Below, piece after piece: positions 8,148-17,592 of a stretch of DNA of 41,673 nt. Source of the stretch: Candidatus Crickella merdequi (lineage in GTDB: Bacteria; Bacillota; Clostridia; Peptostreptococcales; Anaerovoracaceae). The notes below the pieces were generated by a model. The model was not told the origin of the DNA and did no database searches. It saw only the letters and a program-made list of their open reading frames with translations. Where the stretch lies: contig JAGHUT010000017.1 in the NCBI GenBank assembly GCA_018064645.1, positions 1-41,673 on the forward strand, given 5' to 3'. The position numbers and the translations under genes are program-made. Each line of letters begins with the position of its first letter. Position 1 is the first letter of the stretch.

Positions 8148-9497
8148 ATGGAAAAGAATATTAAACCGAATGGTTTCGCACTCATTCCTTTTCTGTCATT
8201 TATTGTTATTTACCTGGGCGCAGGTGCAATTCTGGCAGCTAAAGGGGTAGAGTTTGCTTTCTATCAGTTTCCTGCAGTAGTGGCGATCCTCTTTGCGACA
8301 ATAGTAGGCTTTGCTATTTTCAAGGGAACTATCGATGAGAATTTCGCAATTTTTGCAAAAGGAGCCGGCAATCCTGACATTATGTGCATGCTGATGATTT
8401 TCCTTCTGGCTGGAGGATTCTCAGCAGTTGCAAAAGCTATGGGCGGCGTAGACTCAACAGTTAATCTTGGACTCAGCATCATTCCTGCCCAGTACGTAAC
8501 AGCCGGCGTATTCATCATTGCAGCTTTCCTTTCTTTTGCTACAGGAACTTCAATGGGAACAGTCGGTGCAGTTACACCAATCGCAATCGGCCTGGTTGAT
8601 AAGGCGGGCCTGAGCATGTCTCTTGTAATGGGAGCCTGCCTCTGCGGAGCTCTTTTTGGAGACAATCTTTCGATGATTTCCGATACAACAATCTCTGCGA
8701 CAAGAACACAGAAGGTAGAGCTTAAGGATAAGTTCAGATCCAATTTCGGAATAGCAATTCCTGCAGCCCTCATTACAGTTGTGCTCCTCCTTGTATTTGG
8801 AGCGCCTGAGACGGTTGTTCAGGTTCAGCAGCTTGACTACAGTATGATCAAGGTTCTTCCATACCTTATCGTAATTCTTTGTGCCCTTGTGGGAATGAAT
8901 GTATTCCTCGTTCTGATTCTGGGAACAGTTTCAGCAGGCGCAATAGGAATTGCGCTTGGAGATATGACCTTCCTTTCTTTCACACAGGAAATCTGGAACG
9001 GCTTCCAGGGAATGATCGAAGTATTCCTTCTTTCAATCTTTATCGGTGGAATTGCTGAGATGACAAAGGAATTCGGCGGAATCGCATGGATTCTTGAGAA
9101 AATCAAAAAATTCCTCAAGGGTCGCAAGTCGGCACAGTGCGGCAACGCACTTTTCGCTGGTCTCTGCGATGTAGCTACTGCTAATAACACTATCGCAATT
9201 ATTACAGCCGGACAGGTTGCCAGCGATGTGTCAAGAGAATATGGTGTTGACCCACGAAAGACAGCATCAATTCTGGATATCTCGGCATGTGTAGTTCAGG
9301 GAATGCTTCCATACAGTGCGCAGTTCCTGACAATTGTTGCACTGTCTGAGGGAAGAGTTGACCCTATTGGAGTAATCGGACACAACTGGTATCTCATTAT
9401 TCTTGCAATCTGTATGGTTATTTCCTTCTTCATTCCGAAGATGGATGCACTTCTGATCAAAGGTAAATGGAACTGGGACACAAACAAAGCAGAATAG
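8148..9497 (+). CDS. NhaC-family Na+/H+ antiporter-like transporter
   Basis: Polytopic; GTSMGTVGAVTPIAIGL, GALFGDNLSMISDTTISATRTQ motifs. Confidence 0.85.
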   Translation: MEKNIKPNGFALIPFLSFIVIYLGAGAILAAKGVEFAFYQFPAVVAILFATIVGFAIFKGTIDENFAIFAKGAGNPDIMCMLMIFLLAGGFSAVAKAMGGVDSTVNLGLSIIPAQYVTAGVFIIAAFLSFATGTSMGTVGAVTPIAIGLVDKAGLSMSLVMGACLCGALFGDNLSMISDTTISATRTQKVELKDKFRSNFGIAIPAALITVVLLLVFGAPETVVQVQQLDYSMIKVLPYLIVILCALVGMNVFLVLILGTVSAGAIGIALGDMTFLSFTQEIWNGFQGMIEVFLLSIFIGGIAEMTKEFGGIAWILEKIKKFLKGRKSAQCGNALFAGLCDVATANNTIAIITAGQVASDVSREYGVDPRKTASILDISACVVQGMLPYSAQFLTIVALSEGRVDPIGVIGHNWYLIILAICMVISFFIPKMDALLIKGKWNWDTNKAE

Positions 9498-9511
9498 AAT
9501 ACAGTAATCTT

Positions 9512-11065
9512 ATGGAGAAGCTTCTTGCGGAAGGAGCAGTGGACAATCCGTGTAATGGTAAGGGAGTATGTGGCAAGTGCAGAGTAAAAATACTTACTGA
9601 TATTCCTGAACCGACGGATATTGAGAGAAAACACTTGTCAGACGAAGAACTTTCCTCTGGAATCAGGCTTTCATGTCAGGTCGTTCCGACAGAAGATATG
9701 AAGATTAAGCTGATTCATAAGGAGCGCAGGCAAAAGATTCTTACTTCAGGCTATATGCCGGAGTTTCCCTTCTGCACATCGCCTGATCTTCATGAGCTTA
9801 AGGCTGAGACCGTGGCTGGAGTGGCAATTGATATTGGCACGACAACTTTGGTGTGCTCTCTTGTAGACATGAGAACAGGTAACGAGCTTGCATGCACAAC
9901 TGCTGTTAATGGTCAGACCAGGTACGGACTGGATGTAATTACAAGAATCACCTACGAGCTTGAACACCCTGAAGAAGGAGCAGATAAGCTTAGACAGGCG
10001 CTTTTATCATCTGTCAACGGGATGGTTGATCAGGCGTGCAGCATTGCAGGGATTAAGAATGAAGACATATACGAGATAACAGTAAGTGCAAATACAGTAA
10101 TGATGCATACTCTTCTCGGTATCGATGCCACATCCATGGGAAGGGCACCGTATAGACCTGCTTTCACTGAGGCAAAAAATCTTAAAGCTGATGCAGTCGG
10201 CATAAAAGCAAATCCAGCTGCGATGGTGTACTGTCTGCCTGCAGTATCTGCTTTTGCAGGAGCAGATGTTGTGGCAGGCGCTGCAGTCTGTGATTTGATT
10301 AATCGAAAGGGCAATGTGCTGCTGGTTGATATAGGAACTAACGGGGAGATGGTTCTGGCCAGGGACGGCAGATTGACATGCTGCTCCTGTGCGGCAGGTC
10401 CTGCTCTTGAAGGAATGAATATAAGCTGCGGAATGAGTGCTGCAGATGGAGCTGTATCAGATATTCATATTGTAGATGGTGAAGTAAAGCTTACTGTTGT
10501 GGGAGACGAGGAGCCTTCTGGTATTTGCGGAAGCGGCATTCTGGCAGCTGTAAGAGAGATGATTAACTGCAGCATTGTAAGGCCTAATGGAGCTTATGTT
10601 AAGCTTGATCAACTTCGAGAAGATGATTACAGAAGAACTCTTCTGAGGCTTGATGATGCAGGACGAAGAGAATTCCTGGTATCTGAAGCAGCAGGTATAG
10701 TAATTACTCAGCAGGATATCAGACAGGTACAGCTGGCCAAAGGGGCAATTCTTTCTGGCGTTACAGTACTTCTTGAAAATGCCGGTATGGAAGTCAAAGA
10801 TCTGAACGAAATAATTATCGCCGGCCAGTTCGGCGCTAATATAAGTGCAGACATTCTGACAGGTACAGGCATTCTTCCAGCCGAAGCAGCAGATATAATA
10901 ACTTATGCCGGTAATACTTCCAAGGCAGGTGCGTATATGGCCCTTATGTCTACTGAAGTAAGACGTATAATGGCGGAACTGGCAGAGCACATGGACTATG
11001 TTGAACTGGGAACAGTACAGAATTATGAGGATATATACACTCAAAGCCTGATGTTTACAGTATAA
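9512..11065 (+). CDS. ASKHA-domain corrinoid-activation (RamA-like) protein with partial 2Fe-2S ferredoxin motif
   Basis: CNGKGVCGKCRVKI...LSCQV Cys cluster; GVAIDIGTTTLVCSLVD; VDIGTNGEMVLA; alternative start ATG 9467 overlaps nhaC-like gene. Confidence 0.8.
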   Translation: MEKLLAEGAVDNPCNGKGVCGKCRVKILTDIPEPTDIERKHLSDEELSSGIRLSCQVVPTEDMKIKLIHKERRQKILTSGYMPEFPFCTSPDLHELKAETVAGVAIDIGTTTLVCSLVDMRTGNELACTTAVNGQTRYGLDVITRITYELEHPEEGADKLRQALLSSVNGMVDQACSIAGIKNEDIYEITVSANTVMMHTLLGIDATSMGRAPYRPAFTEAKNLKADAVGIKANPAAMVYCLPAVSAFAGADVVAGAAVCDLINRKGNVLLVDIGTNGEMVLARDGRLTCCSCAAGPALEGMNISCGMSAADGAVSDIHIVDGEVKLTVVGDEEPSGICGSGILAAVREMINCSIVRPNGAYVKLDQLREDDYRRTLLRLDDAGRREFLVSEAAGIVITQQDIRQVQLAKGAILSGVTVLLENAGMEVKDLNEIIIAGQFGANISADILTGTGILPAEAADIITYAGNTSKAGAYMALMSTEVRRIMAELAEHMDYVELGTVQNYEDIYTQSLMFTV

Positions 11066-11201
11066 GTTCTACTATATGTTGGTAATTTCTCATAGAATAG
11101 ACACAAATAATCACAAATTGACATAAATTTCATTTGTGACATTGCGCCCGTCTCCAAATTATGCTACATTTGTAACATACAGGTAAGATGGAGACAGGGA
11201 C

Positions 11202-12062
11202 ATGAACGATACAAAAGCATTTGAATATATAAGCGCAGCTGAGAATTTCTTCAAAGCGCTTTTCCGCGACGACAACTTGAATATGGGACTTCTTAAGATT
11301 GAAAGAGGTAATTATTTTCGCATTACTGATGTTAACAGAATGATGTCGAAGGCACTTAACATAGCTTTTGATGAGAACGGAAACGCAACTAACGGCGGAG
11401 ATGATTTTCTCATGTATATTCCTTGGGATCAGCGCAGAGATATGTTTGACTATCTTGATAAGCTTGAGGTTGGTGCAAGCGTTGAGGTAGAGCATTCGCT
11501 CGTTGGCAAGGAGAAGTTCCTGCAGACCTGCTATGGCAAGTTCTTTGCTTTCCCTACAGACAACGGAAAGAAAGAATTCATTGGACTGTACAGAACGGAC
11601 GAAAGGTTTGAGATTTCTCTTGAGCAGATGAATGACAAGAGCCGTCTGAGCAAGCATGTGTATATCCAGACTTTTGGATATTTCGATGTTTTTATCGATG
11701 GCGTGCCGGCTGTATTTAAGAATGCGAAGGCAAAAGAGCTTCTCGCTCTTCTTGCTGACAGAAAGGGAGATATTCTCTCTCAGGAGGATGCAGTTGCCTA
11801 CCTCTGGGACAACGAGGAAGTAAATAAGACTACGCTTGCAAGATATCGTAAAGCAGTTTCCAGACTGGAATCTGAGCTGAGGGATATGGGTATTCAGGAC
11901 ATTCTTCGCAAAGACCGCGGAAGTCGCCGCATTGATACAAGCATGGTAAAGTGTGACCTGTTTGACTATCTTTCCGGCGAGGAGTCTCTCTACAACGGCA
12001 GCTACATGAAGGGCTATTCGTGGGGAGATGAGCGAATGGCGAAGATTGATGAAAAAAAGTAA
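11202..12062 (+). CDS. SARP-like transcriptional regulator with C-terminal winged helix and N-terminal sensor-like region
   Basis: YIQTFGYFDVFIDGVPAVFKNAKAKELLALLADRKGDILSQEDAVAYLWDNEE...YRKAVSRLESEL. Confidence 0.75.
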   Translation: MNDTKAFEYISAAENFFKALFRDDNLNMGLLKIERGNYFRITDVNRMMSKALNIAFDENGNATNGGDDFLMYIPWDQRRDMFDYLDKLEVGASVEVEHSLVGKEKFLQTCYGKFFAFPTDNGKKEFIGLYRTDERFEISLEQMNDKSRLSKHVYIQTFGYFDVFIDGVPAVFKNAKAKELLALLADRKGDILSQEDAVAYLWDNEEVNKTTLARYRKAVSRLESELRDMGIQDILRKDRGSRRIDTSMVKCDLFDYLSGEESLYNGSYMKGYSWGDERMAKIDEKK

Positions 12063-12077
12063 TCATGACGACAAAGA

Positions 12078-12102
12078 AGATGTGCCTGGCACATCTTTTT
12101 TT
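12078..12102 (+). terminator. Intrinsic terminator
   Basis: AGATGTGC-CTG-GCACATCT followed by T run. Confidence 0.8.
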
Positions 12103-12187
12103 GCACTTATATATTCACTTATTGGACAGATTTGGTATAATAAGTGGCGAAATTGAAAAAGCAGATAAGAACCTAGGAGGCTTTTAT

Positions 12188-12808
12188 ATGAATACAGTAA
12201 TTTGCATTAACAGAGAACACGGTACAGGCGGCGGAAGAATCGGTAAGATGGTAGCTGAGAAGCTGGGAATCGCATTCTTCGGTAGGAACCTTGCACAGAT
12301 GGCTATCGAGTACGGCGGACTTGATCACACAAAGTATGAGCCAATGCTCAAGAAGTACGAGGAATCAGCACCTAACAAGTTCACATATTCACTTCTTGAT
12401 ATCGGCAACTCACACGTAACAAAGATGGCACCTGTACAGGACATCATCTACCAGCTTGAGAAGGATGTTATCCTTCAGGAGGCTGAGAAGCAGAACTGCG
12501 TAGTAATCGGAAGATGCGGCGGAGACATTCTCACAGATGCTAACTGCAGAGTTGTTAGAGTTTTTGTTACAGCTTCAGATGAGTATCGCGTTAAGTACAT
12601 CGTTGACCACAGCGGTGAGGAAGTAACAGAGAAGGAAGCTAGAAAGAAAGTTGAGTTCATCGACAAGCACAGAGCAGATTTCTTCAAGAACTACACAGGC
12701 AAGGAGTGGCTGGATCCTGCATCATATGACATCGTAATCAATGTTGAGAACCTTGGTGTTGAGGAGTCCGTAAGACTTCTTTGCGGAATTTTCCACGACG
12801 AGTACTAA
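12188..12808 (+). CDS. Cytidylate kinase-like family protein
   Basis: MNTVICINREHGTGGGRIGKMVAEKLGIAFFGRNL; TAGGAGG RBS at about 12174-12180. Confidence 0.85.
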   Translation: MNTVICINREHGTGGGRIGKMVAEKLGIAFFGRNLAQMAIEYGGLDHTKYEPMLKKYEESAPNKFTYSLLDIGNSHVTKMAPVQDIIYQLEKDVILQEAEKQNCVVIGRCGGDILTDANCRVVRVFVTASDEYRVKYIVDHSGEEVTEKEARKKVEFIDKHRADFFKNYTGKEWLDPASYDIVINVENLGVEESVRLLCGIFHDEY

Positions 12809-12829
12809 TTGATACGAAACGAATCAAGG

Positions 12830-12854
12830 AGAGGCAGCTATGGTTGCCTCTTTT
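12830..12854 (+). terminator. Intrinsic terminator
   Basis: AGAGGCA...TGCCTCT followed by TTTTC. Confidence 0.65.
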
Positions 12855-12952
12855 CTTGTCTTTAAATTGATACAATTTGCTTGATTATCCATAGCGTGCG
12901 TGGAATAATCATAGATGTAAATAAGACAACAAAACCACGGAGGGACTAACCT

Positions 12953-13933
12953 ATGCTTTTACTATCAAGAGAAGACATTAAGAAAGTAATCACTATGAGA
13001 GACATCATTGAGGCTGACAAGCAGGCCTTTAAGATGGTTGTTGATGGAACTGTTGAGATTCCGCTGAGAACTGTAATTTCCGGAAAGTACGATGGAACTT
13101 ACCTGTTTATGCCAGCGTATGCACCTGGAATTGATGCAGCATCAATCAAAGTAGTAGATATTTTCCCACACAACATCGAGCAGGGACTCGCTTCATCACC
13201 AGCGCAGGTTATGCTGATTGATGGTAAGACAGGATATGTTATTTCTATCCTTGATGGAACATACGTAACACAGCTCAGAACAGGAGCGTCTTCAGGAGTT
13301 GCGTTTGACCTTCTCGCTAAGGAGGAGTGCAAAATCGGAGCTCTCATCGGAACAGGTGGACAGGCAATGACACAGCTTGAGGCTATGCTCTGCGCACGTA
13401 AGCTGGAAGAGGTAAGAATTTTTGACCTTAACCTTGACAGATGCAAGGAGTTCTGTGCTAGAGCTGAGGAGGAACTTGGTTCATACGGTGCTAAGTTCAT
13501 TGCTGCAGAAAGTTCAGATGAGTGCATAGATGATGCTGACCTCATCATCACAGTAACAGTATCAAAGAATCCTGTATTCGACGGCAACAAGGTTAAGCCA
13601 GGCTGCACAATCAGTGCTGTAGGAACTTACACACCAGACAAGCAGGAGCTTAGCCCGGATGTTCTTCCAAGAGCTAGCAAAATCATCTGCGACTCTATCG
13701 AGGCTTGCCTTGCTGAGACAGGCGATCTTCTTATTCCACTAGAGCAGGGAATCATCACAATGGACGACATCAAGTGGAACATTGGTGACATTATCAACGG
13801 AATTGCTCCAGCCCGTGAGAACGATGAGGAGATTATCGTATACGAGACAGTAGGAGTAGGCGCACAGGATCTTCTTGCTGCAAAGACTATTTACGACAAG
13901 GCTGTTGAGGCAGGCGTAGGACTTACATGGTAA
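12953..13933 (+). CDS. Ornithine cyclodeaminase / mu-crystallin family protein
   Basis: GTYVTQLRTGASSGVAFDLLA, IGTGGQAMTQLEAML, VGTYTPDKQEL motifs. Confidence 0.85.
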   Translation: MLLLSREDIKKVITMRDIIEADKQAFKMVVDGTVEIPLRTVISGKYDGTYLFMPAYAPGIDAASIKVVDIFPHNIEQGLASSPAQVMLIDGKTGYVISILDGTYVTQLRTGASSGVAFDLLAKEECKIGALIGTGGQAMTQLEAMLCARKLEEVRIFDLNLDRCKEFCARAEEELGSYGAKFIAAESSDECIDDADLIITVTVSKNPVFDGNKVKPGCTISAVGTYTPDKQELSPDVLPRASKIICDSIEACLAETGDLLIPLEQGIITMDDIKWNIGDIINGIAPARENDEEIIVYETVGVGAQDLLAAKTIYDKAVEAGVGLTW

Positions 13934-14025
13934 GCTAAGCCGAAAGACAGGGTACGGACCTTCAGATAGCTGCAGAATCACATTCACTGACGATGCTGTT
14001 ATTGTCGAATAATATGAACGAAATA

Positions 14026-14061
14026 ATAGATAAAACCGCTGGAAACAGCGGTTTTATCTAT
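14026..14061. terminator. Strong 16-bp hairpin with GAAA tetraloop
   Basis: ATAGATAAAACCGCTG-GAAA... pairing with CAGCGGTTTTATCTAT; long perfect inverted repeat between genes. Confidence 0.75.
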
Positions 14062-14141
14062 GTTATAATACTATATCTGTCGGTGCAAGGAACTAGCGAC
14101 ATACCCTGCACTATGCTTTTATGACAACGGGAGATTAAATA

Positions 14142-15290
14142 ATGAAGAAAACTATTATGAGAATGGCAGCTATGCTTTTCGCAGTTGCACTGCTGGTAGG
14201 AGCAATGCCTGTAACAAATTATGCCGCTGTATCTAATGTTACATATAAGGTTGAGGAGATTTTTGCTACACCTCAGCAGAAGGTTTATGTTGTAAATCAG
14301 GTAACTGGAGAGAAGACCGAGAAGGCGCTTTACTGCATTCAGCATGATAACATATGGCCTACTGCAACTAACAAGGAAGGTGCCGCTAACAAGGCAACAA
14401 CATATACTCTGGCAGATAAGGATGAATATCTTCTGACAGATGAGCAGATTGAGGTTATTAAGAAGATTCTCTTTGCAGGATATCCATATAATGGCAAAGG
14501 CTACGCAAATGAACTGGTTTCATGGGGCATGGACGATGCAGCAGCAGGTGCTACACAGGCAATAGTATGGAATTATGTGAAGAGTTGCGGCGTTCCTGCC
14601 AACACAAAGGACGCAGGTCTTCCAACTTCAGAAGAGGATCCGATTATTGGAGGATTAACAGAGGCGATTGTTGCATATGCAAATAGCGATGAGTCAATTA
14701 CTCCTCCATCTTCAAGTAATATAACTATTAAGGGTACAGGAGTGCTCGCAGAGAACGATGGGGTATGGGAGACTGAAGTAACTATTGTTAATCCAGCCGG
14801 ATGGAATCCTACTTATAATCTGAAGCTTCCAGAAGGTGTTAAGGCTGTAGATGTTCAGGGCAATGAGATAACAAGTGTCTCTGGTGGAGTTGCATTTAAA
14901 CTGGTTGCACAGGATGCCGAGAGCGTTAAGGCTGGATCAGTGCTTAAGGTTGAGACAGAACTCACATATCCAACTAACTTCCAGCAGTACAACACTACAG
15001 ATATGTATAAGGACGGCTTTTCTGGCAACACTTATCCATATCAGACAATGATTACTCTTGATATTGAGACTGTTGATATGAACGGAAGTCTTGCTCTTAC
15101 AACAAAGTCTGCCGATGATCCGGATGATGATGGCGATGATGACGGCAACAAGGACAACAAAGGGGACGATGACGATGATAAGGGAGCTGTAAATACAAGC
15201 GACAACTCACCAATCGTTCCTTTTGCAGGACTCTTTGCAGCATCAGTTGCAGGAATCGTAGCAGTAGTACGCGCTCGCAGAAGAGCATAA
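14142..15290 (+). CDS. Secreted cell-surface protein with thioester (TED-like) domain, Asp-rich stalk and C-terminal sorting-like tail
   Basis: Signal peptide; ALYCIQ (Cys) and ATQAIVW (Gln) thioester motifs; DDPDDDGDDDGNKDNKGDDDDDKG; NTSDNSP + hydrophobic + RARRRA tail. Confidence 0.8.
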   Translation: MKKTIMRMAAMLFAVALLVGAMPVTNYAAVSNVTYKVEEIFATPQQKVYVVNQVTGEKTEKALYCIQHDNIWPTATNKEGAANKATTYTLADKDEYLLTDEQIEVIKKILFAGYPYNGKGYANELVSWGMDDAAAGATQAIVWNYVKSCGVPANTKDAGLPTSEEDPIIGGLTEAIVAYANSDESITPPSSSNITIKGTGVLAENDGVWETEVTIVNPAGWNPTYNLKLPEGVKAVDVQGNEITSVSGGVAFKLVAQDAESVKAGSVLKVETELTYPTNFQQYNTTDMYKDGFSGNTYPYQTMITLDIETVDMNGSLALTTKSADDPDDDGDDDGNKDNKGDDDDDKGAVNTSDNSPIVPFAGLFAASVAGIVAVVRARRRA

Positions 15291-15303
15291 TTACAATGGC
15301 ATG

Positions 15304-15329
15304 AAAGACCGCTTCGGCGGTCTTTTTTT
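15304..15329 (+). terminator. Intrinsic terminator
   Basis: AAAGACCGC-TTCG-GCGGTCTTT + T run. Confidence 0.9.
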
Positions 15330-15432
15330 CGTGGGGTGGAAGAGCTATCTTCACCTCGCCTTCATTGACTATAAGCCGCAGTTATGGTACCATTCCAACG
15401 TATTTTTGAAAAAAGCCATTTAGGAGGCGTGA

Positions 15433-16377
15433 ATGATATATTCGATTATTCTGGTAATTGGCGGGTTTTTCCTGCTTGTTAAGGGTGCAGACTGGTTCGT
15501 AGCAGGTGCTGCAACTCTTGCCAACAAATGGGGAATACCGCACATGGTAATTGGACTTACAATTGTTGCGATGGGAACAAGTCTTCCTGAAGCGGCTGTA
15601 AGTATTGCTGCCGCAATGAATCACAGTGCAGGAATCTCTGTTGGAAATGTTGTCGGAAGCAACATCATGAATATTCTTATTGTTCTGGGTGTGACTGCCG
15701 TAATTGCAGCAATGCCTGTTGAGAAGGATACAATCAGGAAGGATATTCCATTTCTGATTGGTGTAACAATTCTGATGGCCTTCTTTGGATATACAGGAGG
15801 ACAGATTGTCAGGGCAGAGGGAATTGTATTTGCCATTGTTTTCCTTATCTATCTGGCTTACCTTGCGGTTATCACAAAGAAGAATAATCCGCCGGAGGAG
15901 GGCGAGGATGAATTTATTCACGATGGTTACAGCGTGACCAAGTGTATGATTATCCTTTTCCTTGGAGGTGTAATGACAATTGTTGGTTCAAAGCTGATTG
16001 TTTTTGGAGCCACAGACGTTGCTGAGACTATCGGTATAAGTGACCGTATTATTGGACTTACGGTAATTGCCTTCGGAACATCTCTGCCGGAGCTTGTAAC
16101 ATGTATTGTTGCTGCTCGTCAGGGCAATTCTGGAATCGCTATAGGCAATATCATAGGAAGCAACATATTTAATATACTTTTTGTTCTCGGTGCAACTTCA
16201 ATTATCACAACAGTTCCTTTCGAAATGAAGTTCATGTTTGATACTGTAGTAGCTCTTGCAGCGATACTTGTGCTTTGGGCCAGCGCGTTCCGAAATGGCA
16301 AGGTGGGAAGAAAAGTCGGTTATGTAATGCTGGCTATATATGTCGCATACTCTGTTGTGCAGTTTGCGGTAATTTAG
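15433..16377 (+). CDS. Calcium/sodium antiporter (CaCA family, YrbG-like)
   Basis: Duplicated GTSLPEA...GNVVGSNIMN and GTSLPELVT...GNIIGSNIFN repeats. Confidence 0.95.
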   Translation: MIYSIILVIGGFFLLVKGADWFVAGAATLANKWGIPHMVIGLTIVAMGTSLPEAAVSIAAAMNHSAGISVGNVVGSNIMNILIVLGVTAVIAAMPVEKDTIRKDIPFLIGVTILMAFFGYTGGQIVRAEGIVFAIVFLIYLAYLAVITKKNNPPEEGEDEFIHDGYSVTKCMIILFLGGVMTIVGSKLIVFGATDVAETIGISDRIIGLTVIAFGTSLPELVTCIVAARQGNSGIAIGNIIGSNIFNILFVLGATSIITTVPFEMKFMFDTVVALAAILVLWASAFRNGKVGRKVGYVMLAIYVAYSVVQFAVI

Positions 16378-16422
16378 GTGATTTAACTTTAGATAATCAA
16401 ACTCAGAAGGAGATTAATAATA

Positions 16423-17151
16423 ATGGAAACAAGAATGATTGGTAACTACGAGCTTGGAGACAGGCAGCTTCAGCAGTTCCTTGCAAGACTGCCTAAGGAT
16501 CAGCAGGCTTACGCTGAGCAGAATGAGGATTACAGAAAACAGATTGAGGCAAGACTTGAGGAGATCGTTCTCTTTGCTGCACTGGCTGATGAGATGGACC
16601 TGGAGAGCACAGATGAGTTCAAGGAGACAATGGAAGTAGCTAAGAGAGACTGCAAGAGCCAGATGGCTATGGCAGAGGTTCTTAGAGATATCGATATTCC
16701 AGATGCTGACCTCGAGGCTTTTTATGAGGAGAACAAGGCTAACTATGCACAGCCTGCTATGGCTGCAGCTAAGCACATCCTCGTAGATTCTGAGGAGAAG
16801 GCTAATGAGATTCTCGCTCAGATCAAGGCTGAGGAGATTACTTTTGAGGATGCTGCTAAGCAGTTCTCAAGCTGCCCATCAAAGGAGCAGGGAGGAGACC
16901 TTGGTCAGTTCGGAAGAGGACAGATGGTTCCTGAGTTCGACGAGGCTGTATTCACAAACGAGGCTGGTGCGCTTGTAGGTCCTGTACAGACACAGTTCGG
17001 ATTCCACATCATCCAGATTGGCGATAAGACTGAGGGAGAGCAGCTTCCTTATGAGGATGTTAAGAACGATGTTCTTCAGCAGGTTCTCTATCAGAAGCAG
17101 AGCGCTGCTTACGAGAAGAAGCTTGCAGAGCTGAAGGAGAAGTATCTCTAG
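16423..17151 (+). CDS. Parvulin-type peptidyl-prolyl isomerase
   Basis: AKHILVDSEEKANEIL...FSSCPSKEQGGDLGQFGRGQMVPEFDEAVF...GPVQTQFGFHIIQI. Confidence 0.95.
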   Translation: METRMIGNYELGDRQLQQFLARLPKDQQAYAEQNEDYRKQIEARLEEIVLFAALADEMDLESTDEFKETMEVAKRDCKSQMAMAEVLRDIDIPDADLEAFYEENKANYAQPAMAAAKHILVDSEEKANEILAQIKAEEITFEDAAKQFSSCPSKEQGGDLGQFGRGQMVPEFDEAVFTNEAGALVGPVQTQFGFHIIQIGDKTEGEQLPYEDVKNDVLQQVLYQKQSAAYEKKLAELKEKYL

Positions 17152-17178
17152 TCGGAAGCGTAACGAAACAGCGACAAA

Positions 17179-17209
17179 GCGGAGGCGCAAAGCCTCCGCT
17201 TGTTTTTTT
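17179..17209 (+). terminator. Intrinsic terminator
   Basis: GCGGAGGC-GCAAA-GCCTCCGC + T run. Confidence 0.9.
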
Positions 17210-17252
17210 AACTTAAAGTTAAATGACATTTGTACTGAATGTGTGATACAAT
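17210..17252 (+). promoter_or_regulatory. Promoter/operator of XRE gene (AACTTAAAGTTAAATGACA; -35 ATGACA, 18 nt, -10 TACAAT)
   Basis: Element AACTTnnnGTTAAATGACA recurs at 17593-17611 upstream of the large ncRNA. Confidence 0.6.
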
Positions 17253-17312
17253 CTCATAATTCGATATAGTGTTATGTGTCAAAGTGCCAGAAGGCACGGA
17301 AAGGAGCAGACA

Positions 17313-17579
17313 ATGAATGTCAGACCGGAATATGACTTCAAGGTCATCGGCAGCAATCTCAAGAAGCTTCGCCTGGCAAATAATATGACTGTCGAAGAGG
17401 TGCGTGAATACATGCAGCTTGGAACTGTTCAGTCCGTGTACAAATGGGAGCGCGGCGATGGGCTTCCGCAGGCAGATTCACTCATCGCACTAATGCAGTT
17501 GTATGGTGCCAGCAGAATAGAGATGATCACAGAGGAGGGTAGTGAACTCTCCTCTTCGGTTTTTTTGAGGGCGGCTTAA
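17313..17579 (+). CDS. XRE-family helix-turn-helix regulator
   Basis: IGSNLKKLRLANNMTVEEVREYMQLGTVQSVYKWERGDGLPQADSLIALMQLYG. Confidence 0.9.
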   Translation: MNVRPEYDFKVIGSNLKKLRLANNMTVEEVREYMQLGTVQSVYKWERGDGLPQADSLIALMQLYGASRIEMITEEGSELSSSVFLRAA

Positions 17580-17592
17580 TGTACCGAGGTTA

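Noticed and set aside
8264-8773. Long antisense ORFs opposite core genes (e.g. 8264-8773, 8837-9190, 13099-13608, 24230-24880)
   Set aside because: Mirror-frame ORFs opposite well-supported coding sequence; compositions are Ser/Arg/Pro/Ile-rich with no motifs or RBS.
17532-17570. Terminator-like hairpin AGAGGAG...CTCCTCT + T run overlapping the 3' end of the XRE gene
   Set aside because: Plausible terminator inside the last codons, but overlapping terminators are common and it adds little beyond separating the XRE gene from the ncRNA promoter.
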